From: Hymenobacter translucens
GTDB lineage: Bacteria > Bacteroidota > Bacteroidia > Cytophagales > Hymenobacteraceae
Assembly: GCF_020685205.1 (NCBI RefSeq)
Contig: NZ_JAJERB010000006.1
Coordinates: forward strand, 62,001-126,000
Direction: 5' to 3'
DNA: 64,000 nt
In this document: positions 25,381-33,534 of the stretch, piece by piece
How positions within the stretch are numbered: the first letter of the stretch is position 1
Layout: each line of letters opens with the position of its first letter
Notes under the pieces: generated by a model
What the model saw: only the letters and a program-made list of their open reading frames with translations
Databases searched by the model: none
What the model was told of the DNA's origin: nothing
Position numbers and translations under genes: made by a program

Positions 25381-26478
25381 TTACTTAATGACGCCAAAAT
25401 CGATGACCCCGGCCAGCAGCAGGCCGCCGGTGAGCAGGATGTTGAAGATGGCCAGGGGAATCAGGATGGTCCAGCCCAGGCGCATCAGCTGATCGTAGCG
25501 GAAGCGGGGCAGGGTCCAGCGCACCCACATGAAAAAGAAGATGAAGGCAAAGATCTTCCCGAAAAGAGCCAGCAGACCAAGCACCGAAATCAGGTTCTGG
25601 GCCGAGGCCAGCTCCCAGGCCTGGTTGCTCACCAGCCAGTCGCGCAGCTCGTACTGGAACGGGAAGTTGAAGCCCCCGAAGTAGAGCACGCTCATCACGG
25701 CCGAAGCCACGAATATGTTAACGTACTCCGCGAACAGGTAGAGGCCCATCTTCATGGAGCTGTACTCGGTGTGGTAGCCGCCCACCAGCTCGGTTTCGCA
25801 CTCGGGCAAGTCGAAGGGCGTGCGGTTGGTTTCGGCAAAGGCGCACACCAGGAAGATGATAAAGCCCAGGGGCTGCTTGACGATGTTCCAGAAGTGCCAC
25901 TCCCCGGCCGCCGACTGCTGCAGCGTAATGTCACGCAGCGACAGGCTGCCCGAAATCATCAGAATGGCAATGAGCGACATGCCCATGGCCAGTTCGTAGC
26001 TGATGTTCTGGGAGCCGGCCCGGATGGCGCCGAGCAGGGAGAACTTGTTGTTGGAAGCCCAGCCGCCAATCATCACGCCGTACACGCCGAGGGACACGAT
26101 GCCGAAAATCCACAGCATGCCGATGTTAACTTCGATGCCTTGCAGGTTAAAGACGTTATTGCCGAACTGAATCACGTTGCCGAACGGAATTACCGCCGAC
26201 GACATCAGCGCCGTAATCATGGCCAGGCAGGGGCCCATAATGAACAGGGCGCGGTTGGCGCCGGCCGGGAAAAACTCTTCCTTCGTGAACAGCTTCACGG
26301 CGTCGGCCAGGGGCTGCAGCAGGCCGAACGGGCCGGCGCGGTCCGGACCTACGCGGTCCTGCAGAAAGGCCGCAATCACGCGCTCGGCATAGGTGCAGTA
26401 GGTGGCAATCAGCAGCGACACGCCGAATACGACGAGGATTACAATGGATTGCCAGCCGAGGGTTGGTAGTTCAATCAT
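25381..26478 (-). CDS. nuoH: NADH-quinone oxidoreductase subunit H
   Basis: 365 aa, eight or so transmembrane helices; forms much of the quinone chamber of complex I. Landmarks are TYAERVIAAFLQDRVGPDRAG, the acidic loop AETNRTPFDLPECETELVGG (slightly different from the Escherichia coli form) and FFMWVRWTLPRFRYDQLM. The gap to nuoG holds a heptamer-type inverted repeat. Confidence 0.98.
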   Translation of the reverse strand: MIELPTLGWQSIVILVVFGVSLLIATYCTYAERVIAAFLQDRVGPDRAGPFGLLQPLADAVKLFTKEEFFPAGANRALFIMGPCLAMITALMSSAVIPFGNVIQFGNNVFNLQGIEVNIGMLWIFGIVSLGVYGVMIGGWASNNKFSLLGAIRAGSQNISYELAMGMSLIAILMISGSLSLRDITLQQSAAGEWHFWNIVKQPLGFIIFLVCAFAETNRTPFDLPECETELVGGYHTEYSSMKMGLYLFAEYVNIFVASAVMSVLYFGGFNFPFQYELRDWLVSNQAWELASAQNLISVLGLLALFGKIFAFIFFFMWVRWTLPRFRYDQLMRLGWTILIPLAIFNILLTGGLLLAGVIDFGVIK

Positions 26479-26480
26479 TT

Positions 26481-26572
26481 TAGTGGTCAGTTGTCAGTGG
26501 TTCGTTGTCAGTTGTAGATACTAGTTGATGGTCGTCCAAGCCTGACAACCGACAACTAACAACTGGCAACTA
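26481..26572. repeat. inverted repeat built from 7-nt units (GTTGTCA type) between nuoG and nuoH
   Basis: Left arm 26481-26511 and right arm 26542-26572 pair at 25 of 31 positions around a 30-nt loop. Units read CAGTTGT, TAGTTGT and similar. The right arm contains the nuoG stop codon. Its unit is nearly the same as in the element at 4149-4222, 22 kb away. Confidence 0.75.
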
Positions 26573-27577
26573 GTTACCCAAACGCATGGGAGGGTTTTGT
26601 TCGAGGTCCCGGGTGCTGCTTTCGGGCAGGTCGGCGACGATGGACTGGTTGAGCACCGGCAGCTCGTAGTGGTTGGCCGAAATCACCGACGACCGGTCGA
26701 TGTGGGCCGGGCCTTCGATGGTCCAGTCCGACGTCTCCTTTTTGTCGAAGCGGCAGGTGTTGCAGATCCACTCTTTCACCTCGCCGTACTGGTCTTTGCG
26801 GGCTGTTACGCGCAGCACGTCCTTGCCTTTGTACCACAACACCACGTTGCCGCAGCACTTGGGGTTCTCACAGTCGCGGTGGGCGTTTACCGGCTTGGTA
26901 AACCACACCCGCTGCTTGAAGCGGAAGGTTTTGTCGGTCAACGCGCCCACCGGGCACACGTCGATGACGTTGCCGCTGAACTCGTTGTCGATGATGTTCT
27001 CGATGTAAGTGCCGATTTCGGCGGCGTCGCCCCGGCCCAGCACGCCGTGCACGCGCTGCTCGGTGAGCTGATCGGCGGTATACACGCAGCGGTAGCATAG
27101 GATGCAGCGCGTCATGTGCAGCTGAATCAGCGGGCCGATGTCGATTTTCTCGAAGGTGCGGCGCTCCTCTTCGTAGCGGGTGGTGCTCACGCCGTGCTCG
27201 AAGGCGAAGTTCTGCAGGTCGCACTCCCCGGCCTGGTCGCACACGGGGCAGTCCAGCGGGTGGTTGATGAGCAGCATCTCCACGATGCCCTTGCGCACGT
27301 TCAGGACCTGCTCGGAAGTCGTGTTCTCGACCACCATGCCGTCCTGCACGGGCGTCACGCACGAGGCCACAAGCTTGGGCATGGGGCGCGGGTCCTTGGC
27401 CGAGCCGGCGGCTACCCGCACGAGGCAGGCACGGCACTTGCCGCCCGAGCCTTTCAGCGGGGTGTAGTAGCACATGGCCGGGGGCACGATGCCGCCACCG
27501 ATAGCGCGGGCTGCGTTGAGGATGGTGGTTCCGTCCGGAACTTCCACCTCGATGCCGTCAAAAGTTATTTTAGCCAT
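26570..27577 (-). CDS. nuoG: NADH-quinone oxidoreductase subunit G, short form
   Basis: 335 aa. The N-terminal [2Fe-2S] ferredoxin domain (CYY...GGKCRACLVRV) is followed by the HPLDCPVCDQAGECDLQN block (N5 cluster) and MTRCILCYRCVYTADQ with IDVCPVGALTDK ([4Fe-4S]). A further Cys cluster (DCENPKCCGN, ICNTCRF) precedes the end. The large molybdopterin-oxidoreductase-like domain of Escherichia coli or Thermus NuoG is absent. Short NuoG proteins of this length are usual in aerobic Bacteroidota, so I read it as complete, not truncated. It carries electrons from NuoEF towards NuoB/I. Confidence 0.94.
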   Translation of the reverse strand: MAKITFDGIEVEVPDGTTILNAARAIGGGIVPPAMCYYTPLKGSGGKCRACLVRVAAGSAKDPRPMPKLVASCVTPVQDGMVVENTTSEQVLNVRKGIVEMLLINHPLDCPVCDQAGECDLQNFAFEHGVSTTRYEEERRTFEKIDIGPLIQLHMTRCILCYRCVYTADQLTEQRVHGVLGRGDAAEIGTYIENIIDNEFSGNVIDVCPVGALTDKTFRFKQRVWFTKPVNAHRDCENPKCCGNVVLWYKGKDVLRVTARKDQYGEVKEWICNTCRFDKKETSDWTIEGPAHIDRSSVISANHYELPVLNQSIVADLPESSTRDLEQNPPMRLGN

Positions 27578-27624
27578 TATTCAAAGCTTCCTAAGGGCGG
27601 AAGAGAAAGGTCAGTTAGTGCAAA

Positions 27625-28965
27625 TTAAGCCAGTACTGCTTTGCCGGGAAACACCGCGCCGGGGCGGGTGGCTTCCTGGGGGTAGCGGATGTGCCACTCA
27701 AACTCCTCGCGGAAGTGCCGAATGGCGGCCGAAACCGGCCAGGCCGCTGCTTCGCCCAGCGGGCAGATGGTGTTGCCTTCGATCTGCTTGGCCACGCTAG
27801 CCAGCACGTCGATGTCGCGCTCACTGCCGTGGCCGTGCTCGAGGCGGTGCAGGATTTTCTCCAGCCAGCCCGTACCCTCGCGGCAGGGTGAGCATTGCCC
27901 GCACGACTCGTGGTGGTAGAAGCGGCTGAAATTCCAGGTGTTGCGCACGATGCAGGTCGTGTCGTCCATGGCGATGAAGCCGCCCGAGCCGAGCATAGTG
28001 CCCGTCACGAACCCGCCGTCCGACAAGGATTCGTAGGTCATCAAGCGGTTTTCACCGGCGGCGGTTTTCAGGATCAGCTCCTTGGGCAGAATCGGCACCG
28101 ACGAGCCGCCGGCTACGACGGCCTTCAGGTCCCGGCCTTTCCAGATGCCGCCGCAATACTCATCGGAGTAAATGAATTCCTCGACGGGCACGCCCAGCTC
28201 GATTTCGTAGATGCCGGGCTTGTTGAGGTGGCCGCAGGCCGAAATCAGCTTAGTGCCGGTGCTCTTGCCCACCCCGATTTTGGCGTACTCGTCGCCGCCG
28301 TCGTTCACGATGGGTACCACCGCGGCAATGGACTCCACGTTGTTCACCACCGTGGGGCGGGCGTAGAGGCCCTGCACGGCGGGGAATGGGGGCTTGTTGC
28401 GCGGGTTGCCGCGCTTGCCTTCGAGCGACTCCAGCAGGGCCGTTTCCTCGCCGCAGATGTAGGCGCCCCCACCGGGGTGCACGTACAGGTCGAGGTCGTA
28501 GCCGGAGCCAAGAATGTTCTTGCCCAGGAAGCCATTGGCATACGCTTCGGCAATAGCCTTTTCCAGGATGCGCAGCACGTACAAAAGCTCACCGCGGATG
28601 TAGATGTACGAGGTGTTGGCGCCCAGCGCGTAAGAGCTCGTAATCATGCCTTCCACCAGCAGGTGGGGCAGCTTCGACATCAGCTGCCGGTCCTTGAAGG
28701 TGCCCGGCTCGGATTCGTCGGCGTTGCAGACAAGGTAGCGCGGCACGCCTTCGGGCTTGGCCAGAAAGCTCCACTTCATGCCCGTGGGGAAGCCGGCGCC
28801 GCCGCGGCCCCGCAGGCCCGACTTTTTCACCTCTTCCACCACCTCGTCGGGGGTCATGGTCTTGATGGCCTTCTCCACCGAGCGGTAGCCGCCGTGCTTG
28901 CGGTACACCTCGAAGGTATCGATGCCTTCAACGTTGATATGTTCGGTCAGCAGTTTGCGTCCCAT
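27625..28965 (-). CDS. nuoF: NADH-quinone oxidoreductase subunit F
   Basis: 446 aa NADH-oxidising subunit with FMN and one [4Fe-4S] cluster (N3). The glycine-rich nucleotide/FMN region is GLRGRGGAGFPTGMKW (about 50-65); PGGGAYICGEETAL follows, and the cluster motif is ESCGQCSPCREGTGW (about 352-366) with a fourth Cys in NTICPLGEA. It lies 27 bp after nuoE and 47 bp before nuoG. Confidence 0.98.
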   Translation of the reverse strand: MGRKLLTEHINVEGIDTFEVYRKHGGYRSVEKAIKTMTPDEVVEEVKKSGLRGRGGAGFPTGMKWSFLAKPEGVPRYLVCNADESEPGTFKDRQLMSKLPHLLVEGMITSSYALGANTSYIYIRGELLYVLRILEKAIAEAYANGFLGKNILGSGYDLDLYVHPGGGAYICGEETALLESLEGKRGNPRNKPPFPAVQGLYARPTVVNNVESIAAVVPIVNDGGDEYAKIGVGKSTGTKLISACGHLNKPGIYEIELGVPVEEFIYSDEYCGGIWKGRDLKAVVAGGSSVPILPKELILKTAAGENRLMTYESLSDGGFVTGTMLGSGGFIAMDDTTCIVRNTWNFSRFYHHESCGQCSPCREGTGWLEKILHRLEHGHGSERDIDVLASVAKQIEGNTICPLGEAAAWPVSAAIRHFREEFEWHIRYPQEATRPGAVFPGKAVLA

Positions 28966-28992
28966 AGTGTCTGAGCGGTTAGCTGAAAGCGG

Positions 28993-29571
28993 TTAATTGT
29001 TGGCTACGGCGTTGGGCAGGCCTTTTTCCTCCCAGGGCAGGGCGGGGCGATGCACCATGTTGCGCAGCTCCGAGAGCATGGCGTTTACCGATGCTTCGGT
29101 GTCGAGCTGCTCGTAGTATTTCTCGCGCACCTGCACCACGGGAGCAAAGCCGCAGGCGGCCAGGCATTCTACCTCTTTCAGAGTGAACAGGCCATCGGCC
29201 GAAGGTCCGCCGCCGACTTTGGCGCCGGTGATGCGCTCCAGCTCCAGGGTCAGCTCGTCGGAGCCGCGCAGCTGGCAGGGGCCCGTGCGGCAGATTTCCA
29301 GCACGTGCTTGCCCACCGGCTTGAGGTTGAACATGGTGTAGAAGGTCGAAACCTCGTACACCTCGATCGGCTTCACGCCCAGCACCTCGGCCACCAGATC
29401 CTGCACCTCGGGGGCCACCCAGCCACCGAACTCGGCCTGGGCAATGTGCAGCACCGGCAGCATGGCCGACTTGCGGCGCTCCGCCGGGTACTGCTTACAG
29501 ATACGGTCTATTTCAGCTTTGGCCGCCTCCGAAAACTGGGGCTTCGGGGGGGAGTCAGTTGGGAAGCTCAT
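28993..29571 (-). CDS. nuoE: NADH-quinone oxidoreductase subunit E
   Basis: 192 aa, thioredoxin-like subunit with the N1a [2Fe-2S] cluster. The ligands are CRTGPC (about 103-108) and CLAAC (about 140-144). I use ATG 29569-29571 (MSFPTDSPP); the frame extends further upstream to an alternative start inside the toxin gene region. In this operon it is separated from nuoD by the toxin-antitoxin pair. Confidence 0.96.
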   Translation of the reverse strand: MSFPTDSPPKPQFSEAAKAEIDRICKQYPAERRKSAMLPVLHIAQAEFGGWVAPEVQDLVAEVLGVKPIEVYEVSTFYTMFNLKPVGKHVLEICRTGPCQLRGSDELTLELERITGAKVGGGPSADGLFTLKEVECLAACGFAPVVQVREKYYEQLDTEASVNAMLSELRNMVHRPALPWEEKGLPNAVANN

Positions 29572-29624
29572 TAAGTAAGGGAGTTTAAAAGTTGCTGCAG
29601 CTGGTTCCGCAAAGTAGGAATGTC

Positions 29625-29918
29625 CTAGCGGATGATCTGCCACAGGGCCTTTTCGTCAATCGTGTCGTAGTTGTGGACCAGAACGTGTCGGAGGCCGATT
29701 ATTTTTTGCCACTCGACGGCCGGGTGCTGCCGGCGAAATTCCAGGGTGAGCTTACTGGCCGCTTCGCCAATAATTTCGGTAAGCTTGACGAAGGCAAAAA
29801 ATCGATAGTCCCCGTCAGGCAGCGCTCCATGCGGCAGGGTTTGGTAAGCTTGACTGATTTGGTTGGCAGCATCCAGCATATGCTCCAGCCGCAAATGGTC
29901 GCTAAGCGGCTTTTTCAT
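29625..29918 (-). CDS. hepT: HEPN-domain protein, HepT-type RNase toxin
   Basis: 97 aa from ATG 29916-29918. It is an all-helical HEPN (DUF86) protein with the R-x4-H-x-Y motif at R77, H82 and Y84 (RHVLVHNY), the active site and modified tyrosine of HepT-type RNases. The start overlaps the end of the upstream nucleotidyltransferase gene by 17 bp, the typical coupled order. In the MntA/HepT (type VII) systems the nucleotidyltransferase inactivates HepT by adding AMP to this tyrosine. It is followed 53 bp later by nuoE. A frame start at 29954 is less likely because it runs further into the antitoxin gene. Confidence 0.88.
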   Translation of the reverse strand: MKKPLSDHLRLEHMLDAANQISQAYQTLPHGALPDGDYRFFAFVKLTEIIGEAASKLTLEFRRQHPAVEWQKIIGLRHVLVHNYDTIDEKALWQIIR

Positions 29919-30201
29919 AGATGGGCTGCAAGTCAGGTTCAATGGTTCGGGCAAAGCGGCTGTCGGGCTTCAGACCTGACACGACGTCGACCTTTTTGCC
30001 GAGCAGCCCGGTCAGGTATTCTCGCCAGAGGAAAAAGTCCAGCGCGTTGAGGTGCTCATAATCCAACTCAACCAGCAAGTCTACGTCGCTTTGTTCATCA
30101 GCCTCACCGCGGGCGTAGGAACCAAACAGATAAGCCTTCAGCACGGGCTGCGTGCGGAAGAACGTCCGGATGGTTTCCAACTGCTGGTCGGTGAGGTGCA
30201 T
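29902..30201 (-). CDS. mntA: MNT-type nucleotidyltransferase, MntA-like antitoxin
   Basis: 99 aa minimal nucleotidyltransferase. The motif GSYARGEADEQSDVDLLVE (27-45) contains the catalytic Asp39 and Asp41; a third Asp (D72 in KKVDVVSG) completes the set. It begins 14 bp after the nuoD stop codon and overlaps the HepT-type gene, so the pair depends on the nuo transcript unless an internal promoter exists. Expected role is AMPylation of the toxin. Confidence 0.9.
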   Translation of the reverse strand: MHLTDQQLETIRTFFRTQPVLKAYLFGSYARGEADEQSDVDLLVELDYEHLNALDFFLWREYLTGLLGKKVDVVSGLKPDSRFARTIEPDLQPIYEKAA

Positions 30202-30215
30202 TGTAAGGTTTTGGA

Positions 30216-31481
30216 TTACGCGTCGAGCTCCCCGGCAATTACGTTCATCGACGACAAGGTCACGATGGCGTCGGAGAGGCTGCTGCCCACCACCATTTCG
30301 GGGTAAGCCTGGTAGTAGATAAAGCAGGGGCGACGAAAGTGCAGGCGGTAGGGCGTGCGGCCCCCGTCGGAAATCAGGTAGAAGCCCAGCTCCCCATTGC
30401 CGCCTTCCACCGAGTGGTACACCTCGCCTACCGGCGCTTCAATCTCACCCATGATGATCTTGAAGTGGTAGATAAGGGCCTCCATGTTCTTGTACACCGC
30501 CTGCTTGGGGGGCAGGTAGTAGTGCGGAGCATCGGCGTGGTAGGGGCCTTCGGGCAGGTTTTCCAGCGCCTGGTTGATGATGCGCAGGCTCTGCCAGATT
30601 TCCTCGTTGCGCACCATAAACCGGTCGTAGGTGTCGCCCTTGGTGCCCACCGGAATTTCAAACTCGAAGTCCTCGTAGCTGGAGTAAGGGTTCATGGCCC
30701 GCACGTCGTAGTCGACGCCGGCCGCGCGCAGGTTGGGGCCCGTAAAGCCGTAGTTCAGGGCTTTTTCCGCCGTAATCGGGCCCACGTTCACGACGCGGTC
30801 CATGAAGATGCGGTTGCGGTTGAACATGGATTCAAACTCCTTCATCACGGCGGGGAAGGTCTTGAGCCAGTCGCGCAGCTTCTGGATGGCTACGTCGGAG
30901 AAGTCGCGCTCCATGCCGCCCACGCGGCCCATGTTGGTGGTGAGGCGGGCGCCGCAGATTTCCTCGTAAATCTCGTACACCTTTTCCCGCTCCTGAAACA
31001 CGTACAGGAAGCCCGTAAAGGCCCCGGTGTCCACGCCCAGAATCGAGTTGCAGATCAGGTGGTCGGTGATGCGGGCCAGCTCCATGGCAATGACGCGCAT
31101 GTACTGGGCGCGCTTGGGCACCGTCACGCCGAGCAGCTTCTCTACCGTCATGTGCCAGCCCATGTTGTTGATGGGTGATGAACAGTAGTTCATCCGGTCG
31201 GTGAGGGGCGTAATCTGGTAGAAGGGCCGGCGCTCGGCAATCTTCTCAAACGCCCGGTGGATGTAGCCGATGGTAGGCACGCCGGAGATAATCCGCTCCC
31301 CGTCCATCTGCAGGATATTCTGGAAAATGCCGTGCGTAGCCGGGTGCGTCGGGCCCAGGTTAAGGGTCGTCAGCTCCTGCGAAAAGTCGTTGAGCGTCGG
31401 GACCATGCCGCTGTTCTGCTGCTGCTCCCGGGCTTCCTGGATGATCTTGCTAGTGCCTTCCAGCGTGTCGTTTACTGCCAT
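30216..31481 (-). CDS. nuoD: NADH-quinone oxidoreductase subunit D
   Basis: 421 aa, the 49-kDa-type subunit that lines the quinone site together with NuoB. Landmarks are LGPTHPATHGIFQNILQMDGE near residue 37, the QITPLTDRMNY block, CGARLTTNMGRVGGMERD, and EGGNGELGFYLISDGGRTPYR near the C-terminus. It is separate from nuoC, unlike the fused nuoCD of enterobacteria. Confidence 0.98.
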   Translation of the reverse strand: MAVNDTLEGTSKIIQEAREQQQNSGMVPTLNDFSQELTTLNLGPTHPATHGIFQNILQMDGERIISGVPTIGYIHRAFEKIAERRPFYQITPLTDRMNYCSSPINNMGWHMTVEKLLGVTVPKRAQYMRVIAMELARITDHLICNSILGVDTGAFTGFLYVFQEREKVYEIYEEICGARLTTNMGRVGGMERDFSDVAIQKLRDWLKTFPAVMKEFESMFNRNRIFMDRVVNVGPITAEKALNYGFTGPNLRAAGVDYDVRAMNPYSSYEDFEFEIPVGTKGDTYDRFMVRNEEIWQSLRIINQALENLPEGPYHADAPHYYLPPKQAVYKNMEALIYHFKIIMGEIEAPVGEVYHSVEGGNGELGFYLISDGGRTPYRLHFRRPCFIYYQAYPEMVVGSSLSDAIVTLSSMNVIAGELDA

Positions 31482-31486
31482 GGTGG

Positions 31487-31583
31487 GTAGTAGGTAATAG
31501 GTAGTTGGTAGTAGGAGCAGAAAAACTCTTTGAGCGGGCTGCCGGGTAGTACGTTATACTACCAACTACCCAATACCAACTGC
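31487..31583. repeat. inverted repeat built from 7-nt units (GTAGTTG type) between nuoC and nuoD
   Basis: Left arm 31487-31513 and right arm 31557-31583 pair at 23 of 27 positions around a 43-nt loop. The arm is a tandem run of GTAGTAG, GTAATAG and GTAGTTG. It nearly fills the 106-bp gap between nuoC and nuoD. Confidence 0.75.
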
Positions 31584-31587
31584 CAAT

Positions 31588-32154
31588 TTATCGTCCGAAG
31601 AAAAGGTCGGTTTTGTCTTCGCGGGTACCGTCTTCCAGCGCGTATTCGCGGCGCATGGGGTGGTAATCCATGTCTTCCACATTCAGGATGCGGATCAGGT
31701 TGGGGTGGCCCGTGAAGATGATGCCGAAGAAGTCGTAGGCCTCACGCTCCATCCAGTTCGCCGTGGCGTACAGGTCAGTTAGCGTAGGCACGACGGGGTC
31801 GGCAATCGGGAAGAAAATCTTGATGCGCAGCCGGATGTTGTTTACCAGGCTGTGCAGGTGGTAGATCATGCCCAGTTCCTTGCCCTCCTGCTCGGGATAG
31901 TGAATCCCGCACATGGTGGTCAGGAAGTGGAGCTGCAGCTCCTGATCCTGCTGCAGGCCGGCAATGATTTCGTGAATCCGCTCCCGGGTAGTGGTTACCG
32001 TCAGCAGGCCGTAGGGCTCCTCCACGTCCGTGAACGTGTCGGCGCCGAACAGACGCTGTAGCAAGGCCAGCAGCTGGGCGTTCTTTGCCGTTGCCGGGTC
32101 CTGGATAGCCGCCCCTTCCTGGGCCGCTGCGGATTCTTCGGTGTGTTCAGCCAT
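31588..32154 (-). CDS. nuoC: NADH-quinone oxidoreductase subunit C
   Basis: 188 aa, 30-kDa-type subunit of the peripheral arm. The C-terminal half has WMEREAYDFFGIIFTGHPNL and ILNVEDMDYHPMRREYAL, the family signature region (PMRKDY-like). The first 30 residues are Ala/Glu-rich and low in complexity. It lies between heptamer-type repeats on both sides. Confidence 0.97.
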   Translation of the reverse strand: MAEHTEESAAAQEGAAIQDPATAKNAQLLALLQRLFGADTFTDVEEPYGLLTVTTTRERIHEIIAGLQQDQELQLHFLTTMCGIHYPEQEGKELGMIYHLHSLVNNIRLRIKIFFPIADPVVPTLTDLYATANWMEREAYDFFGIIFTGHPNLIRILNVEDMDYHPMRREYALEDGTREDKTDLFFGR

Positions 32155-32162
32155 TCTGTTTG

Positions 32163-32255
32163 AAGGAGCTAGGAGGTAGGAGTCAGGAGCTAGAATGTCG
32201 AAATAAAGGCAGTCAGAACGACTCCTAACTCCCCGCTTCTATCTCCTAACTCCTT
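32163..32255. repeat. inverted repeat built from 7-nt units (TAGGAGN type) between nuoB and nuoC
   Basis: Left arm 32163-32193 and right arm 32225-32255 pair at 24 of 31 positions around a 31-nt loop. The arm reads AAGGAGC then TAGGAGG, TAGGAGT and CAGGAGC. It touches the stop codon of nuoB. The unit is unrelated in sequence to the ones at 26481 and 31487, though the design is the same. Confidence 0.75.
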
Positions 32256-32811
32256 ACTTAATATTATAAGATGCCAGCAGCGCCTGGTATTCGGGGGCGT
32301 TGCGGCGACGGATGGATTCGGTACGGGCCAGGTCCTGGACGCGCATCAGGCCGTCGAGCACCTGCTCGGGGCGGGGCGGGCAGCCGGGCACGTACACGTC
32401 GACCGGGATGATGCGGTCGATGCCCTGCAGCACGGAGTAGGAGTCGAAGATACCGCCCGAGCAGGCGCAGGCACCCATGGCCAGCACCCAGCGGGGCTCA
32501 GCCATCTGCTCGTACACCTGCTTCACGATGGGCGCCATCTTCTTGGCGATGGTACCCATCACCATCAGCAGGTCGGCCTGCCGGGGCGAAAACGACGGAC
32601 GCTCCGAGCCGAAGCGGGAGATGTCGTAGTGGGAGCCCATGGTCGCCATAAACTCGATGCCGCAGCAGGAAGTGGCGAAGGGCAGGGGCCAGAGGGAGTT
32701 GGCGCGGGCCATTCCCACGACGGTTTCCAGGGAGGTAGCAAAGAAGCCAGCACCCTCAACGCCCTCAGGGGCATCGACCATCTTTATTTCAGGAACACGA
32801 ATATCGCTCAT
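32254..32811 (-). CDS. nuoB: NADH-quinone oxidoreductase subunit B
   Basis: 185 aa subunit carrying the terminal [4Fe-4S] cluster N2. Ligands are the adjacent Cys pair in SCCGIEF, the Cys in GACACSGG and that in [10 protein letters not shown] choose ATG 32809-32811 ([10 protein letters not shown]); a GTG start 15 codons upstream is possible but gives a leader without homology-like features. nuoA lies 78 bp upstream. Confidence 0.97.
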   Translation of the reverse strand: MSDIRVPEIKMVDAPEGVEGAGFFATSLETVVGMARANSLWPLPFATSCCGIEFMATMGSHYDISRFGSERPSFSPRQADLLMVMGTIAKKMAPIVKQVYEQMAEPRWVLAMGACACSGGIFDSYSVLQGIDRIIPVDVYVPGCPPRPEQVLDGLMRVQDLARTESIRRRNAPEYQALLASYNIK

Positions 32812-32889
32812 CGGAATTGTCGTTTTGGAGGGAGGATTTTCCCTATTTCCGAACACCGGCCGGCCGGCAAAAGTTTGCTGGAAACGGAC

Positions 32890-33285
32890 TTAGGCGTGGG
32901 TGCCGGTCCACTTCAGGATGCCTTTCTTGATGACGTAGACAAACCCCGCCATCAACAAAGCCAGGAACACAATCATCTGTACAAAGCCGTCCCAGCCCAG
33001 GGCGCGAAAGTTCACGGCCCAGGGGTACATGAAGATTACCTCCACGTCGAACAGCACAAACAGGATGGCCGTGAGAAAGTATTTGATGGAAATCGGGGTG
33101 CGGGCATTGCCCACCGACTCGATTCCGCACTCAAAGGAAGAGTCCTTCACGGTGCTGCGGCGCTTGGGGCCCACGAGGTGAGACACCACCATGGCAAAGG
33201 CTACGAAGGCAATGGCCAGGCCAAACTGCACCACAATGGGCAGGAAGTCAACCGGCTGGTAGTTAGTAGTGGCAGCGAGAAGCAT
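32890..33285 (-). CDS. nuoA: NADH-quinone oxidoreductase subunit A
   Basis: 131 aa, three transmembrane helices; core membrane subunit next to the quinone site. Landmarks are SSFECGIESVGNARTPISIKYFL and FVLFDVEVIFMYPWAV with the conserved membrane acidic residues. It is the first gene of the nuoA-J unit. Confidence 0.97.
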   Translation of the reverse strand: MLLAATTNYQPVDFLPIVVQFGLAIAFVAFAMVVSHLVGPKRRSTVKDSSFECGIESVGNARTPISIKYFLTAILFVLFDVEVIFMYPWAVNFRALGWDGFVQMIVFLALLMAGFVYVIKKGILKWTGTHA

Positions 33286-33328
33286 AGGATTAAACGATTA
33301 AAGGCCCATCGAAATGGGCGTTGGAGGG

Positions 33329-33359
33329 CAAAGGTAGGGCTTCAGGGGTTGGGAACAAA
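33329..33359 (-). promoter_or_regulatory. promoter of the nuoA-J operon
   Basis: On the minus strand a -33 TTTG (complement of 33356-33359) is followed after 19 nt by TACCTTTG (complement of 33329-33336), both perfect matches to the Bacteroidota consensus. The start codon of nuoA is about 44 nt downstream of the -7 box. A small hairpin, GCCCAT-TTCG-ATGGGC (33304-33319), lies in the leader. Confidence 0.8.
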
Positions 33360-33481
33360 GGTTAGGGGCGGTAGGGTCCGCAATGGCGGATAATTGAGAG
33401 AAAAGCCACTCCCAGCAGGTAGAGTGCGTGGGCTCCGTACTGACCTGCTATAGGGTACTGGGTAGAAATAAGTAAGCAAGA

Positions 33482-33517
33482 AAAAAGGCCGCTCCGGATA
33501 CCCGGAACGGCCTTTTT
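33482..33517 (-). terminator. intrinsic terminator after pruA
   Basis: AAAAAGGCCG and TCCGG (33482-33497) pair with CCGGA and CGGCCTTTTT (33502-33517) with one mismatch in the stem. T-runs on both sides would make it work in either direction. It lies 17 bp after the stop codon of the dehydrogenase gene. Confidence 0.85.
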
Positions 33518-33534
33518 TAACCTATTCGAAAAGC

